Both the position numbers and the translations under genes were made by a program. A stretch of DNA of 64,000 nucleotides from positions 124,001-188,000 of the forward strand of contig CAVZRW010000002.1 of assembly GCA_963777855.1 (NCBI GenBank), given 5' to 3'. Shown piece after piece: positions 28,349 to 36,985 of the stretch; position 1 is the first letter of the stretch; the number at the start of each line of letters is the position of its first letter. Origin of the DNA: Prado023 sp963777855 (GTDB lineage: Bacteria; Actinomycetota; Actinomycetes; S36-B12; CAIYMF01). The notes under the pieces were generated by a model. The model did no database searches. It saw only the letters and a program-made list of their open reading frames with translations, and was not told the DNA's origin.

Positions 28349-29409
28349 CGGATCCACTCCGCGTAGAACAGGGCCAGGCCGGCGGAGACGCACAGGCCCT
28401 GGATGAGCCAGAACCGCACGACGATCGTGACCTCGTGCCAGCCGAGCATCTCGAAGTGGTGGTGCAGGGGCGCCATGCGCAGCACCCGCTTGCCGGTGAG
28501 CTTGAAGGACCCCACCTGGGCGACCACCGACAGGGTGATGATCACGAACAGCCCGCCGAGGAGCAGGAACAGGAACTCGGCGCGGCTCATGATGGCCAGG
28601 GCAGCCAGCCCGCCGCCGAGGGCGAGGCTGCCGGTGTCGCCCATGAAGATCCGCGCCGGGCTGGTGTTCCACCACAGGAAGCCGAACGCAGCGCCCGCGC
28701 ACGCCACGGCGAACACCGCGAGATCGAGGGGGTCGCGCACCTGGTAGCACTCGGGGCCGGGCTGCACCGCGCAGCTCTGCCCGTACTGCCAGACGCCGAT
28801 GAGGGTGTAGGCCCCGAAGCTGAGCACCGAGGCTCCGGCGGCCAGGCCGTCGAGGCCGTCGGTGAGGTTCACCGCGTTGGTCACGGCCGTGATCAGGAAC
28901 CACAGCCAGAGCATCACCAGGCCGACGGGGAGGGCCCAGGGCAGGTCGCGGATCAGGGAGATCGCCTGGGAGGCGGGCGTCAGGCCCTGGTCGTCGGGGA
29001 ACTGGGTGGCCAGGAAGCCGAAGCTCAGCGCCACGGCAGCCTGGCCCAGCAGCTTGGTGCGGGCCCGCACCCCGCCGCTGCGGGACTTGAAGACCTTGAG
29101 GTAGTCGTCGGCGAACCCGACCGCCGACAGGCCCACCATCAGGTACAGGGCCAGCAGGCCCGAGGCGGTGGGCGGGGTCCAGCGGATCAGGTGGGCCAGG
29201 CCGTAGCCGAGGATCACGGCGACCACCATCGCCACCCCGCCCATCGAGGGCGTGCCCTTCTTGCCGCTGTGCTCCGGGTAGACGATGCCGTCGGCCGACT
29301 CGCGGATGGCCTGGGCGAGGTTGCGCCGGCTCAGGACCTTGATCAGCAGCGGGGTGCCCAGCAGGCTGACCAGCAGGGCGATGAGCGCGCTGAGGACGAT
29401 GAGGATCAT
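28345..29409 (-). CDS. mraY: Phospho-MurNAc-pentapeptide transferase
   Basis: Integral membrane enzyme that makes lipid I from UDP-MurNAc-pentapeptide and undecaprenyl phosphate. About ten TM segments. The Mg-binding and catalytic motifs FADDYLKV, NAVNLTDGLDGLA and FMGDTGSLALGG and the HHH block PLHHHFEMLGW are all present. 354 residues, intact. ATG at 29409 overlaps the murF stop. Confidence 0.97.
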   Translation of the reverse strand: MILIVLSALIALLVSLLGTPLLIKVLSRRNLAQAIRESADGIVYPEHSGKKGTPSMGGVAMVVAVILGYGLAHLIRWTPPTASGLLALYLMVGLSAVGFADDYLKVFKSRSGGVRARTKLLGQAAVALSFGFLATQFPDDQGLTPASQAISLIRDLPWALPVGLVMLWLWFLITAVTNAVNLTDGLDGLAAGASVLSFGAYTLIGVWQYGQSCAVQPGPECYQVRDPLDLAVFAVACAGAAFGFLWWNTSPARIFMGDTGSLALGGGLAALAIMSRAEFLFLLLGGLFVIITLSVVAQVGSFKLTGKRVLRMAPLHHHFEMLGWHEVTIVVRFWLIQGLCVSAGLALFYAEWIR

Positions 29410-30795
29410 GCGGGGGGTTCCTCCATGAGGGCCTCGGCGACGGCCTCGAGCCCGATCGAGCGGGAGGCCTTGATGAGCACCACGTCCCCGGGTGCGGCCA
29501 GTGAGCGGACCAGCGCGACGGCGGCGGGCACGTCGGGGACCCAGCGGGCCTCGTCGTTCCAGGAGCCCTCCTGGGCCGCGCCCAGGAACAGCGGGCGTGC
29601 ACCCTGGCCGACCGCGATGGTGGTGGCGATGTCCAGCCGGACCGCCAGGCGGCCCACGGCGTCGTGCTCGGCGATCGAGTCCGCGCCGAGCTCGCGCATC
29701 TCCCCGAGCACCGCGATGGTCCGCCCGTGCCCGCCCCCCATGGCGGCCAGCGTGCGCAGGGCGGCCTTCATGGACTCCGGGTTGGCGTTGTAGGAGTCGT
29801 TGACGATCGTCACGCCGCCCGGCGTCGTGGTCACCTCCATGCGCCAGCGGCTGCGCGGGGCCGCGCTCCCGAGCAGCTCCGCGGCCCGGGCGGGGGTCAT
29901 CCCGAGCTCCAGGGCGACCGCCGCGGCGGCCACCGCGTTGGCGGCCATGTGCTCGCCGACCATCGCCATCGACACCGCCGCCTCGCCCTGCGGGCTGACC
30001 AGCCGGAAGCGGGCCCGGGCGCTCTCGTCGAGCACGAGGTCGGCGGCGCGCACGTCGGCGGCCGGTCCCGCGCCGAAGGTGACGACCCGTGCCCTGGTGC
30101 GCGCGGCCATCGGGGCCACGAGCGGGTCGTCGACATTGAGCACGGCCACGCCGTCGGGGCCCAACGCCTGGACGATCTCGCCCTTGGCCTCGGCGATGGC
30201 CGCCCGTCCCCCGAACTCGCCGACGTGGGCCGAGCCCACGTTGAGCACGACGGAGACGTCGGGCGGCGCGATCCGGCACAGCGTGGCGACGTGGCCCACC
30301 CCGCGGGCCCCCATCTCCAGTACCACGAAGCGGGTGTCGACCGTGGCCTGCAGGACCGTCAGGGGCAGGCCGACCTCGGTGTTGAACGAACCGGCCGGCG
30401 CCACCGTGGGGCCCAGGTCCTCCAGCAGCGTGGCGATGAGGTCCTTGGTGGTGGTCTTCCCTGAGGAGCCGGTGACGGCCACCACGCCGGGCCCCGGGCA
30501 GCGCGGCAAGGGTGTGGGTGGCCAGCTGGCCGAGGGCGACGACGGGGTCCTCGACGAGGATGGTCGGCAGGCCGGTGGGCCGGGAGCCCAGGGTGACGAC
30601 CGCGCCTGCGGCGTGCGCCGCGGCTGCGAAATCGTGGCCGTCGACCCGCTCCCCCACGATCGCGCAGTAGAGGTCACCGGGGCCGCACAGCCGGGAGTCG
30701 GCTACCGCCCCGGTCACCGCGATGCCCGGATCCGGGCAGTCGACGAGCCGGCCGCCCACCGCCTCGGCGACGCCCGCCAGCGTGATCGGGATCAT
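29406..30795 (-). CDS. murF: UDP-MurNAc-tripeptide-D-Ala-D-Ala ligase (one frameshift)
   Basis: Adds D-Ala-D-Ala to complete the pentapeptide. ATG at 30795 starts MIPITLAGVAEAVGGRL and the N-terminal domain runs in one frame to ALPGARR near 30497; the ATP loop VTGSSGKTTTKDL and the rest run in another. Deleting one base from the G/C run near 30494-30500 restores the normal sequence. Later motifs (VLEMGARGVG, NDSYNANPESM) are intact. Corrected length is about 462 residues. The start overlaps the murE stop (ATGA). Confidence 0.94.
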
Positions 30796-32310
30796 GGGCC
30801 CTCCTGCAGTGCCGCGCGCAGCTCGCACGCGGTCGTCGAACGGGGTGACCACGCCGGCCGCCTCCTGGCCCTGCTCGTGGCCCTTGCCCAGCACGAGCAC
30901 CGCGTCACCGGTGCCGGCCAGGCCCACGGCCACGTCGAGGGCACGCCGCCGGTCTGCCTCGACGAGCAGGTCGGCCCGCTCGTCGGGGTGCACCTGCAGC
31001 GCACCGCCCATGATGGCCTCTCGGATCGCCGATGCCGGCTCCGAGCGCGGGTTGTCGTCGGTGATCACCAGCACGTCGGCGGCCCTCGCTGCCACCTGGC
31101 CCATCATCGGGCGCTTGTCCCGGTCGCGGTCCCCGCCGCAGCCGAGCACGACGATCACCCGCCCGGGCACCACCTCGCGGGTGGCGGTGATCGCCCGCTG
31201 GACCGCGTCCGGGGTGTGGGCGTAGTCCACGACGGCCAGGAAGTCCTGGCCGGTGACCACGCGCTCCATCCGGCCCGGCACCCCCGGGCACTCGCGGATG
31301 CCGCGGGCGGCCACCTGCGGGTCGACCCCGTGGTGGATCGCGGCCGCGAGGGCCGCGAGGGCGTTGGCCACGTTGAAGGTCCCGGGCAGGGCCACGCCTG
31401 CCTCGAGGGCCAGGCCGTCCGGGCCGACCGCGGTGAACGTGGCGGCACCGAGCGCGGCCGGGCGCAGGTCGCGCACCGTCCAGTCGGCCGGGCCGGTCAC
31501 GGCGTAGGTGGCCACCGGGACGCCCGCGCGGTCGGCCAGGCGCCGGCCCCACTCGTCGTCGGCGCAGATCAGGCCCGCCCGCGAGCGCTCGGGGGTGAAC
31601 AGGCTGGCCTTCGCCGCGAAGTAGGCCTGCATGTCGCCGTGGAAGTCCAGGTGGTCGCGGCTGAGGTTGGTGAACACCGCCAGGTCGAAGCAGACCCCGT
31701 CGACCCGGCCCAGGCTCAGCGCATGGCTGGAGACCTCGAGGGTCACCGCGCTGGCGCCGCGCTGGGCCATCACCGCCAGGGTCGCGTGCAGGTCGGGTGC
31801 CTCGGGGGTCGTGCGTGTGGCCGGAAGGACCTCGTCGCCGATCTGGGTGGCCACCGTGCCGATCACCCCGGTGGTGTGACCTCCGGCGCGCAGGGCCGCG
31901 TCGACCAGGTAGGCCGTGGTGGTCTTGCCGTTGGTCCCGGTGATGCCGGTGGTGCGCAGGCGCTCGGCAGGGCGGCCGTAGACCAGCGCGGAGACCGCGC
32001 CGAGCACTCCGCGCGGGTCATCGACCACCAGCAGCGGGAGGTCCACAGTCGGGTCGCCGTCACCGGCGGCGATCAGCGCGGCGCCCTCGGGGTCGGTGAG
32101 GATCGCCGCGGCGCCGGCAGCGGCGGCCGTCCGGGCGAACCGTGCACCGTGGGTGGTGAACCCGGGCAGTGCGGCGTACAGGTCGCCGGGACGGACCCGC
32201 CGGGAGTCCAGCGTGACCCCGGTGACGGACTCGGGAGCCCCGGCGCCCAGGCCGAGCAGGCTGCGCAGGTCGGCGCCCCGGGTGGGCACGCCGGTCGGTC
32301 GGAGGGACAC
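30792..32310 (-). CDS. murE: UDP-MurNAc-tripeptide synthetase MurE (one frameshift at the 3' end)
   Basis: Adds the third, diamino acid residue. The ATP loop ITGTNGKTTTAYL, TTPEAPDL and SSHALSLGRV are present. The specificity motif reads DDNPRSEP; DNPR is the diaminopimelate type, whereas lysine-type enzymes differ there. An extra base near 30823 sends the last 10 codons into the murF frame; corrected, it ends LRAALQEGP and stops at 30792, overlapping the murF ATG. About 505 residues. GTG at 32310 lies 7 bp after the ftsI stop with only a weak ribosome site. Confidence 0.95.
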
Positions 32311-32317
32311 GCCGCGA

Positions 32318-34093
32318 CTACCAGGTGGTCGGGATGGTGGGCGAGGTGGTGCCCGACGGGGGGATGCGCAGCTCCTGGAGGGCGTAGGACATCACCGTCT
32401 TGAAGACCGGCCCGCCGAGCACGCCGCCGTAGTGGCCGTTCTTCGGGTTCTGCAGCACCACCTGGACGACGACCTCGGGGTCGTCAGCCGGGGCGAAGCC
32501 GATGAACGAGGCGCTGTAGCCGGAGTAGCCGCCGTTCGTGGCCTTCTCCGCAGTGCCGGTCTTGCCCGCGACCCGGTAGCCGGGGATCGTCGCCGCCGCA
32601 CCCGTGCCCTCAGTGACCACGTTCTCCAGCATCTTGGTCATGGTCTTCGCGGTCTTCGCGCTGACCACGCGGATGCCGGGCTTGGTCTGCGCGGGCTCGA
32701 AGGTCCCGTCCGGGTTGACGTAGCCATCGATGAGCCGCGGGGTCAGGCGCACGCCTGCGTTGGCGATCGTCTGGTAGACGCTGGCCACCTGCAGCGAGGT
32801 GATCGAGTAGCTCTGCCCGTACGCGAGGGCCTGGAACGTGGTGGGCCACCAGTTCTCGGGCTTGGGCAGCAGGCCGGCCTCCTCACCCGGGAAGCCCAGC
32901 CCGGTGGGCTGGCCGATGCCGAACTTGCGCTGGTAGGAGTAGAGCTTCTCGCCCCCGATCTTGTCCGCGAACAGGATCGTGCCGATGTTGCTCGACTCGG
33001 CCAGGACGCCGTTGAGGGTCAGGTGCAGGGTCCCGTGCGGGGTGTGGTCGTGCGTGGTGTGCCCGGCGCGGTTGAGCACCGGCGGGACGACCATCTTCGT
33101 CGTCGGCTTGGCCTTGCCCTCCTCCACGACCGCCGAGAGGGTGAGCACCTTGCCGGTGGATCCGGGCTCGTAGATCTCCGACACCGGGCGGTTGCCCATG
33201 TTCAGCGGGTCGGCGCCGAGGTAGTTGTTCGGGTCGAACGTGGGGGCCGTGGCCATCGCCAGGACGCGGCCGGTCTTGGCCTCCTGCACGATGACCGTGC
33301 CGCTCTCGGCGTTGGCCTCCTTGACCCGGGTGGCGATCGCCCGCTGGGCCACGTACTGGATGTCGCGGTTGATCGTCAGCTGGACGCCCTGGCCGGGCTC
33401 GGGCTCGCGCACGATGTCCTCGGCCGCGGGGATCGCCTGGCCCTGCGCACCCTGCTCGAAGGTCCGCGATCCGTCGACGCCGCGCAGGCGCTTGTCCAGC
33501 GCCATCTCCAGGCCACCGGACCCGGTGCCCTCGGCGTTGACGTAGCCCAGCACGTTGGCGGCCAGGGTCCCCGAGGGGTAGGTCCGCGAGGTCGTCTTCT
33601 CGCTGAAGATCCCCTGGATGTCGAGCTCCTTGATCTGACGCCACTGCTCGGGGGTCAGGCCCTTGGCCAGGTAGACGAAGCGGTCGGTGCCGGTGAGGCG
33701 CTCGGTCAGCCAGGCCTGGTCCTTGTTCAGCATGGGCGCCAGGCGGGCGGCGGCCTCGGCGGGGTCCTTGACCAGGGTCTGGTCGGCGGTGATGTTGCGC
33801 GACTCGACCGTGATCGCCAGCGGGGCCCCCTCGGAGTCGTAGATGGGCCCGCGGTCGGCCAGGATCGGCAGGGTGCGCACGCGCTGGCTCTGGCCCTTGG
33901 CCGCCAGCTCGGGGCCCTTGATGACCATCAGGTCGAAGATCCTGCCCGCGTAGATGCTCAGCACCATCAGGACCGCGAACGTCAGGTAGATGGCACGGTT
34001 GCGCCCGTCGGCGCGGGCGTAGCGACGCGGGGTCACCAGGACCTGCTCGGTGGGCGCCTGACGCGGCGGCCGGGGCGGTGCAACCTGGCTCAT
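32318..34093 (-). CDS. ftsI: Septal peptidoglycan transpeptidase FtsI/PBP
   Basis: Class B penicillin-binding protein that cross-links septal peptidoglycan. A short cytoplasmic N-terminus and a TM segment (about residues 34-55), then the dimerisation domain with the RGPIYDSEGAPLA motif, and the transpeptidase with active-site SxxK in EPGSTGK, SxN in AESSNIG and KTG in AGKTGTAEK. 591 residues, intact. ATG at 34093 overlaps the ftsL stop by 4 bp. Confidence 0.95.
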   Translation of the reverse strand: MSQVAPPRPPRQAPTEQVLVTPRRYARADGRNRAIYLTFAVLMVLSIYAGRIFDLMVIKGPELAAKGQSQRVRTLPILADRGPIYDSEGAPLAITVESRNITADQTLVKDPAEAAARLAPMLNKDQAWLTERLTGTDRFVYLAKGLTPEQWRQIKELDIQGIFSEKTTSRTYPSGTLAANVLGYVNAEGTGSGGLEMALDKRLRGVDGSRTFEQGAQGQAIPAAEDIVREPEPGQGVQLTINRDIQYVAQRAIATRVKEANAESGTVIVQEAKTGRVLAMATAPTFDPNNYLGADPLNMGNRPVSEIYEPGSTGKVLTLSAVVEEGKAKPTTKMVVPPVLNRAGHTTHDHTPHGTLHLTLNGVLAESSNIGTILFADKIGGEKLYSYQRKFGIGQPTGLGFPGEEAGLLPKPENWWPTTFQALAYGQSYSITSLQVASVYQTIANAGVRLTPRLIDGYVNPDGTFEPAQTKPGIRVVSAKTAKTMTKMLENVVTEGTGAAATIPGYRVAGKTGTAEKATNGGYSGYSASFIGFAPADDPEVVVQVVLQNPKNGHYGGVLGGPVFKTVMSYALQELRIPPSGTTSPTIPTTW

Positions 34094-34908
34094 GGGGTCA
34101 CCTGCGGGGTCGGGGCGGTTGCTGGGGAGGCGGGGCTGGCGGCCGGGGCCGGGGTGACGGCGGGCGCGGGGGTCGCTGCGGCCGCTCCGGTCGCGGCGGC
34201 AGTGGGGGCTACGGCTGCCGGGTCGTCGAGGCCGGTGGCCGGGTCGAGGGCGGGGTCCACCAGCGGGACCGCGCCGGGGGTCGCTGAAGGCGCCGGGGCG
34301 CCCGCGCTCGGCCGGGGCGTCGGTTGCACGCCCGGGGCACCGGCGAAGCTCACCTTGCCGGTCGGGGTCGGGGCGGGCACGGGCTCGCCGAGGATCTCCC
34401 CGTCGGACAGCCGCAGGAACACAGGGGACCCGGCCGGGACCATGCCGAGCTTGCGGGCCCGCTTCTCGACCTCGCGGGGGGCCTCGGCGGCCTGGACGGC
34501 CCGAGCCAGGGCCTCCTCCTGCTCGGCCTTGAGAATCAGCGCGACCTCGAGCTCGTGCTGGCGGAAGGCTCCCTGGCTGACGATGGTGTTGATCAGCAGC
34601 ACGGCGAAGAGGCCGATCGCCAGGGTGGCCGACGCGACCACGAGCAGGCGATGTCGCGGGGCACGGGTGCGCGCGGCGCCGCGTGAGCCGGTCCTCGCCG
34701 CCGAGGAAGCCCGGGTCCGGGCGCCGGGGGGGCCCTGCGGGGTCGTCGCGGCCTCCTGGTCGGTCGTGGCCGCCGGGGCCGCGGCGAACACCGGGTCGCT
34801 GGTCTCGGGCGCCGGTTGCTCCAGCAGGGCGGTGCGCGATCGACGCGGGGCGGTCCGGGCGCCGGGGGGTCGCTGCTCGCGGCGACCAGCCGTGCGCGAC
34901 GAACTCAT
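34090..34908 (-). CDS. ftsL: FtsL-like divisome protein with long Pro/Ala-rich tail
   Basis: Position between rsmH and ftsI plus topology identify it; FtsL sequences are poorly conserved. An Arg/Pro-rich cytoplasmic part (1-85), one TM segment (about 87-110, LLVVASATLAIGLFAVLLIN), a short coiled coil (115-150, HELEVALILKAEQEEALARA) and a KLGMVPAGSPVFLRL motif typical of actinobacterial FtsL follow. The 272 residues are long because of a 90-residue Ala/Pro/Thr-rich extracellular tail. It abuts rsmH and overlaps ftsI. Confidence 0.85.
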   Translation of the reverse strand: MSSSRTAGRREQRPPGARTAPRRSRTALLEQPAPETSDPVFAAAPAATTDQEAATTPQGPPGARTRASSAARTGSRGAARTRAPRHRLLVVASATLAIGLFAVLLINTIVSQGAFRQHELEVALILKAEQEEALARAVQAAEAPREVEKRARKLGMVPAGSPVFLRLSDGEILGEPVPAPTPTGKVSFAGAPGVQPTPRPSAGAPAPSATPGAVPLVDPALDPATGLDDPAAVAPTAAATGAAAATPAPAVTPAPAASPASPATAPTPQVTP

Positions 34909-35870
34909 CAGACCTCCCGAGCGTTCCCTGCCAGCTTCTCCACCGCCCGCAGCCGCACCGATGCGGCTCGCGGATTGCGCAGGACCTCATCTTCTGATGC
35001 TTTCTGCGATCCGCGGGTCAGAACACGCGCAGTCGGGCGCAATTGCTCGGGAATCACCGGCAGGCCGTGCGGGATCTCGGGGTCGGTGCTCGGCTGCAGG
35101 GCCCGCTTGACGATCCGGTCCTCCCCCGAGTGGTAGCTCATCACAACCATCCGACCACCCGGGGTGAGCACCGACAGGGCCGCCGGGATGGCCGCGCGCA
35201 GCACGTCGAGTTCGGCGTTCACCTCGATGCGCAGGGCCTGGAACGTGCGCTTGGCCGGGTTGCCCCCGGTCCGCCGGGCAGGAGCCGGGATCGTGGCCCG
35301 GATCAGCTCCACCAACCGGGCGCTCGTGGTGAACGGCTCGCGCTCGCGCTCCCGCACGATCGCTCGGGCCAGCGGGCCGGCGAAGCGCTCCTCGCCGTAC
35401 TCGCGCAGGATCCGGGCAAGGTCCCCACGCGGATACGTGTTGAGCACGTCGGCCGCGGTCTGGCCCTGCGTCTGGTCCATGCGCATGTCCAGCGGGGCGT
35501 CCTGGGAGTAGGCGAAGCCACGGTCGGCCCGGTCCAGCTGCATCGAGGAGACGCCGAGGTCGAACAGGATCGCGTCGGCGCGCCGGAGCCCCACACCGGC
35601 CAGGGCCTCGGCGATCCGGTCGTAGGTGCAGGCCACCGGATGGAAGCGCGATGCGTACGGGGCCAGCCGCGCGGTGGCCAGGGCCAGTGCGGCGGGGTCG
35701 CGGTCGAGGCCGACGACCGTCAGTCCCGGGTGCTCGGCGAGCATCGCCTCGGTGTGGCCCCCGAGGCCGAGGGTGGCATCGACGGCCACGGCGCCGGGGC
35801 GGGCCAGCGCCGGGCCGAGCAGTTCGAGGCAGCGCTCGAGCAGGACCGGGACGTGCTCGTCGGTGGACAC
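34908..35870 (-). CDS. rsmH: 16S rRNA m4C1402 methyltransferase
   Basis: SAM-dependent N4-methylation of C1402 in 16S rRNA (formerly mraW). The N-terminal HVPVLLERCLELL, SAM-binding DATLGLGGHTEAML, LFDLGVSSMQLD and MSYHSGEDRIVK motifs are present. 320 residues. The GTG start at 35870 follows immediately after the TAG of a small upstream ORF, so initiation may depend on termination there. The last base is shared with the ftsL start region. Confidence 0.96.
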   Translation of the reverse strand: MSTDEHVPVLLERCLELLGPALARPGAVAVDATLGLGGHTEAMLAEHPGLTVVGLDRDPAALALATARLAPYASRFHPVACTYDRIAEALAGVGLRRADAILFDLGVSSMQLDRADRGFAYSQDAPLDMRMDQTQGQTAADVLNTYPRGDLARILREYGEERFAGPLARAIVREREREPFTTSARLVELIRATIPAPARRTGGNPAKRTFQALRIEVNAELDVLRAAIPAALSVLTPGGRMVVMSYHSGEDRIVKRALQPSTDPEIPHGLPVIPEQLRPTARVLTRGSQKASEDEVLRNPRAASVRLRAVEKLAGNAREV

Positions 35871-35966
35871 CTAGCCGCTCACGAGCAGGTTCGGCACGTC
35901 GAGCGTGAGGACCGTGCACAGGACCGCGCCCGGCAGGGCCAGGACGGGTCGGCGCATCGAGGACAC
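35871..35966 (-). CDS. Possible 31-residue leader peptide before rsmH
   Basis: GTG at 35966 has a textbook AGGAGG 5 bp upstream (plus-strand 35972-35977) and opens a 31-codon frame that stops with TAG at 35871-35873, directly abutting the rsmH GTG. The product is mostly hydrophobic (RRPVLALPGAVLCTVLTLDV). An ATG at 35957 is the alternative start. The strong ribosome site and exact stop-start junction suggest translational coupling. No homologue is known to me. It could also simply be a ribosome-loading device. Confidence 0.55.
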   Translation of the reverse strand: MSSMRRPVLALPGAVLCTVLTLDVPNLLVSG

Positions 35967-36028
35967 AGCGGCCTCCTGGGCTGGGGCGGGTAGAGGGCCG
36001 TACCACCAGGCCCCCCGCCGCGGACTCC

Positions 36029-36079
36029 GGCGCCGGGGAAGTGGCGTCGGGGCGGTTCGGCACCGGGGAAGTGGCGTCG
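36029..36079. repeat. Two 21-bp direct repeats in the mraZ-rsmH gap
   Basis: GGCGCCGGGGAAGTGGCGTC and GGCACCGGGGAAGTGGCGTC, each followed by G (36029-36049 and 36059-36079), differ at one base and have a 30-bp period, about three helical turns. They are transcribed as part of the leader between mraZ and rsmH. They contain AGTGGCG, close to the boxes upstream of mraZ, so a second MraZ or other protein site is possible. Confidence 0.7.
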
Positions 36080-36136
36080 AACCCGCGGAGGGGAATCTCG
36101 TGCGACGGCGGCCCCGCAGGTCGCGGGGCCGAGGGA

Positions 36137-36568
36137 TCACGGAAGGGCGACACCTCCCTCCATGTCGAGCTCGGCGAAGGCGGACTCGTGGCGGGCCAGG
36201 TAGGTGTCCCAGGTCGGGGTGTCCCAGATCTCGATGCGCTGGTCGGCGCCGATCACGGTGAGCTCGCGGTCCAGGCTGGCGAAGTCGCGCAGGACCTGCG
36301 GGATGGTCAGGCGGCCCTGCTTGTCCAGCGACTCGTCGAAGGCCGTGGAGAAGAACACGCGGCTCATCGCCCGCACGCCGGGCTGCTCCTTGGCCTTCGC
36401 GCGCAGGTCGGCGGCGTACTCGTCGAACACCTCCCGCGGCCAGACGATCAGGCAGTGGTCGGAGCCCTTGGTGAGCACGAGTCCCTCGGTGAGGCCCTCG
36501 CGGAACTTCGCCGGAAGGATGATCCGGCCCTTCTCGTCCAGCTTCGGGAAGTGCGTGCCCAGGAACAT
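36137..36568 (-). CDS. mraZ: Transcriptional regulator MraZ
   Basis: AbrB/SpoVT-like ring-forming DNA-binding protein that regulates its own dcw operon. Two tandem domains carry the paired signatures LDEKGRIILPAKFRE and LDKQGRLTIPQVLRDFA. 143 residues from ATG at 36568 (MFLGTHFPKLDEKG), which has GGGAGGTGAGG upstream. Its operator boxes are visible in the promoter. First gene of the dcw transcript. Confidence 0.97.
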   Translation of the reverse strand: MFLGTHFPKLDEKGRIILPAKFREGLTEGLVLTKGSDHCLIVWPREVFDEYAADLRAKAKEQPGVRAMSRVFFSTAFDESLDKQGRLTIPQVLRDFASLDRELTVIGADQRIEIWDTPTWDTYLARHESAFAELDMEGGVALP

Positions 36569-36603
36569 CGCGCGCCTCACCTCCCCTCGACCCTCCACAG
36601 GGA

Positions 36604-36659
36604 ACCCACGTCACCCCTCGATCCGCCACCATACTCCACAACCCTCCACTTGTCTCCAT
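36604..36659 (-). promoter_or_regulatory. mraZ/dcw promoter with 10-bp-phased MraZ boxes
   Basis: Minus-strand boxes ATGGAG (36654-36659), GTGGAG (36644-36649), GTGGAG (36634-36639) and GTGGCG (36624-36629) recur at exactly 10 bp, and a GTGGG at 36605-36609 falls in the same phase two turns on. MraZ is known to bind short TGG-containing repeats of 10-bp period. Interleaved is a promoter with -35 GAGACA (36656-36651), a 17-bp spacer and -10 TATGGT (36633-36628), so a bound MraZ ring would block it. The predicted leader is about 53 nt. Confidence 0.75.
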
Positions 36660-36836
36660 TTCCGCGTCATCCGCGCCCTCCTCCCTCCACCCCGGCCCCT
36701 CGGGCATCCCTGAGGGGACCGAACCAGGCTCCCCCGCCCGATCGCCCCCGCCGCGCGCCCCCGTGGCTACCCACCACCGCCGCGGTTCGAGCGCAGTGAG
36801 GATTCGGGCCCCGTCCGAGAGGGCGAACACGCGAGT

Positions 36837-36877
36837 GGGCCCCGTTCGAGGCGGTTTCACGCTCTCGAACGGGGCCC
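36837..36877. terminator. 14-bp-stem hairpin downstream of the MaoC-like gene
   Basis: Perfect inverted repeat GGGCCCCGTTCGAG (36837-36850) / CTCGAACGGGGCCC (36864-36877) with a 13-nt loop. A partial third copy lies at 36816-36831. It sits 109 bp past the stop of the MaoC-like gene and upstream of mraZ, and so is well placed to insulate the dcw promoter. There is no T tract, as is common for actinobacterial terminators. Confidence 0.65.
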
Positions 36878-36882
36878 AAATC

Positions 36883-36926
36883 GGGGTTGGGGGGGTGGGG
36901 TTGGGGGGGTGGGGTTGGGGGGTGGG
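36883..36926 (+). repeat. G-rich 14-bp repeat, G-quadruplex candidate
   Basis: Three near-identical 14-bp units GGGGTTGGGGGGGT (36883, 36897, 36911) give many G runs of four or more with 1-2-nt loops on the plus strand, the pattern for stable intramolecular quadruplexes. It lies between the hairpin and the end of the MaoC-like gene. The transcribed strand of that gene would be C-rich here. It is also a likely place for length errors in the assembly. Confidence 0.8.
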
Positions 36927-36985
36927 CGCGCGGGGGTGGGCGCGCGGAGCGGGGTGGCGGTGGCGCGGCCTGGGGTGAGTGCTGG

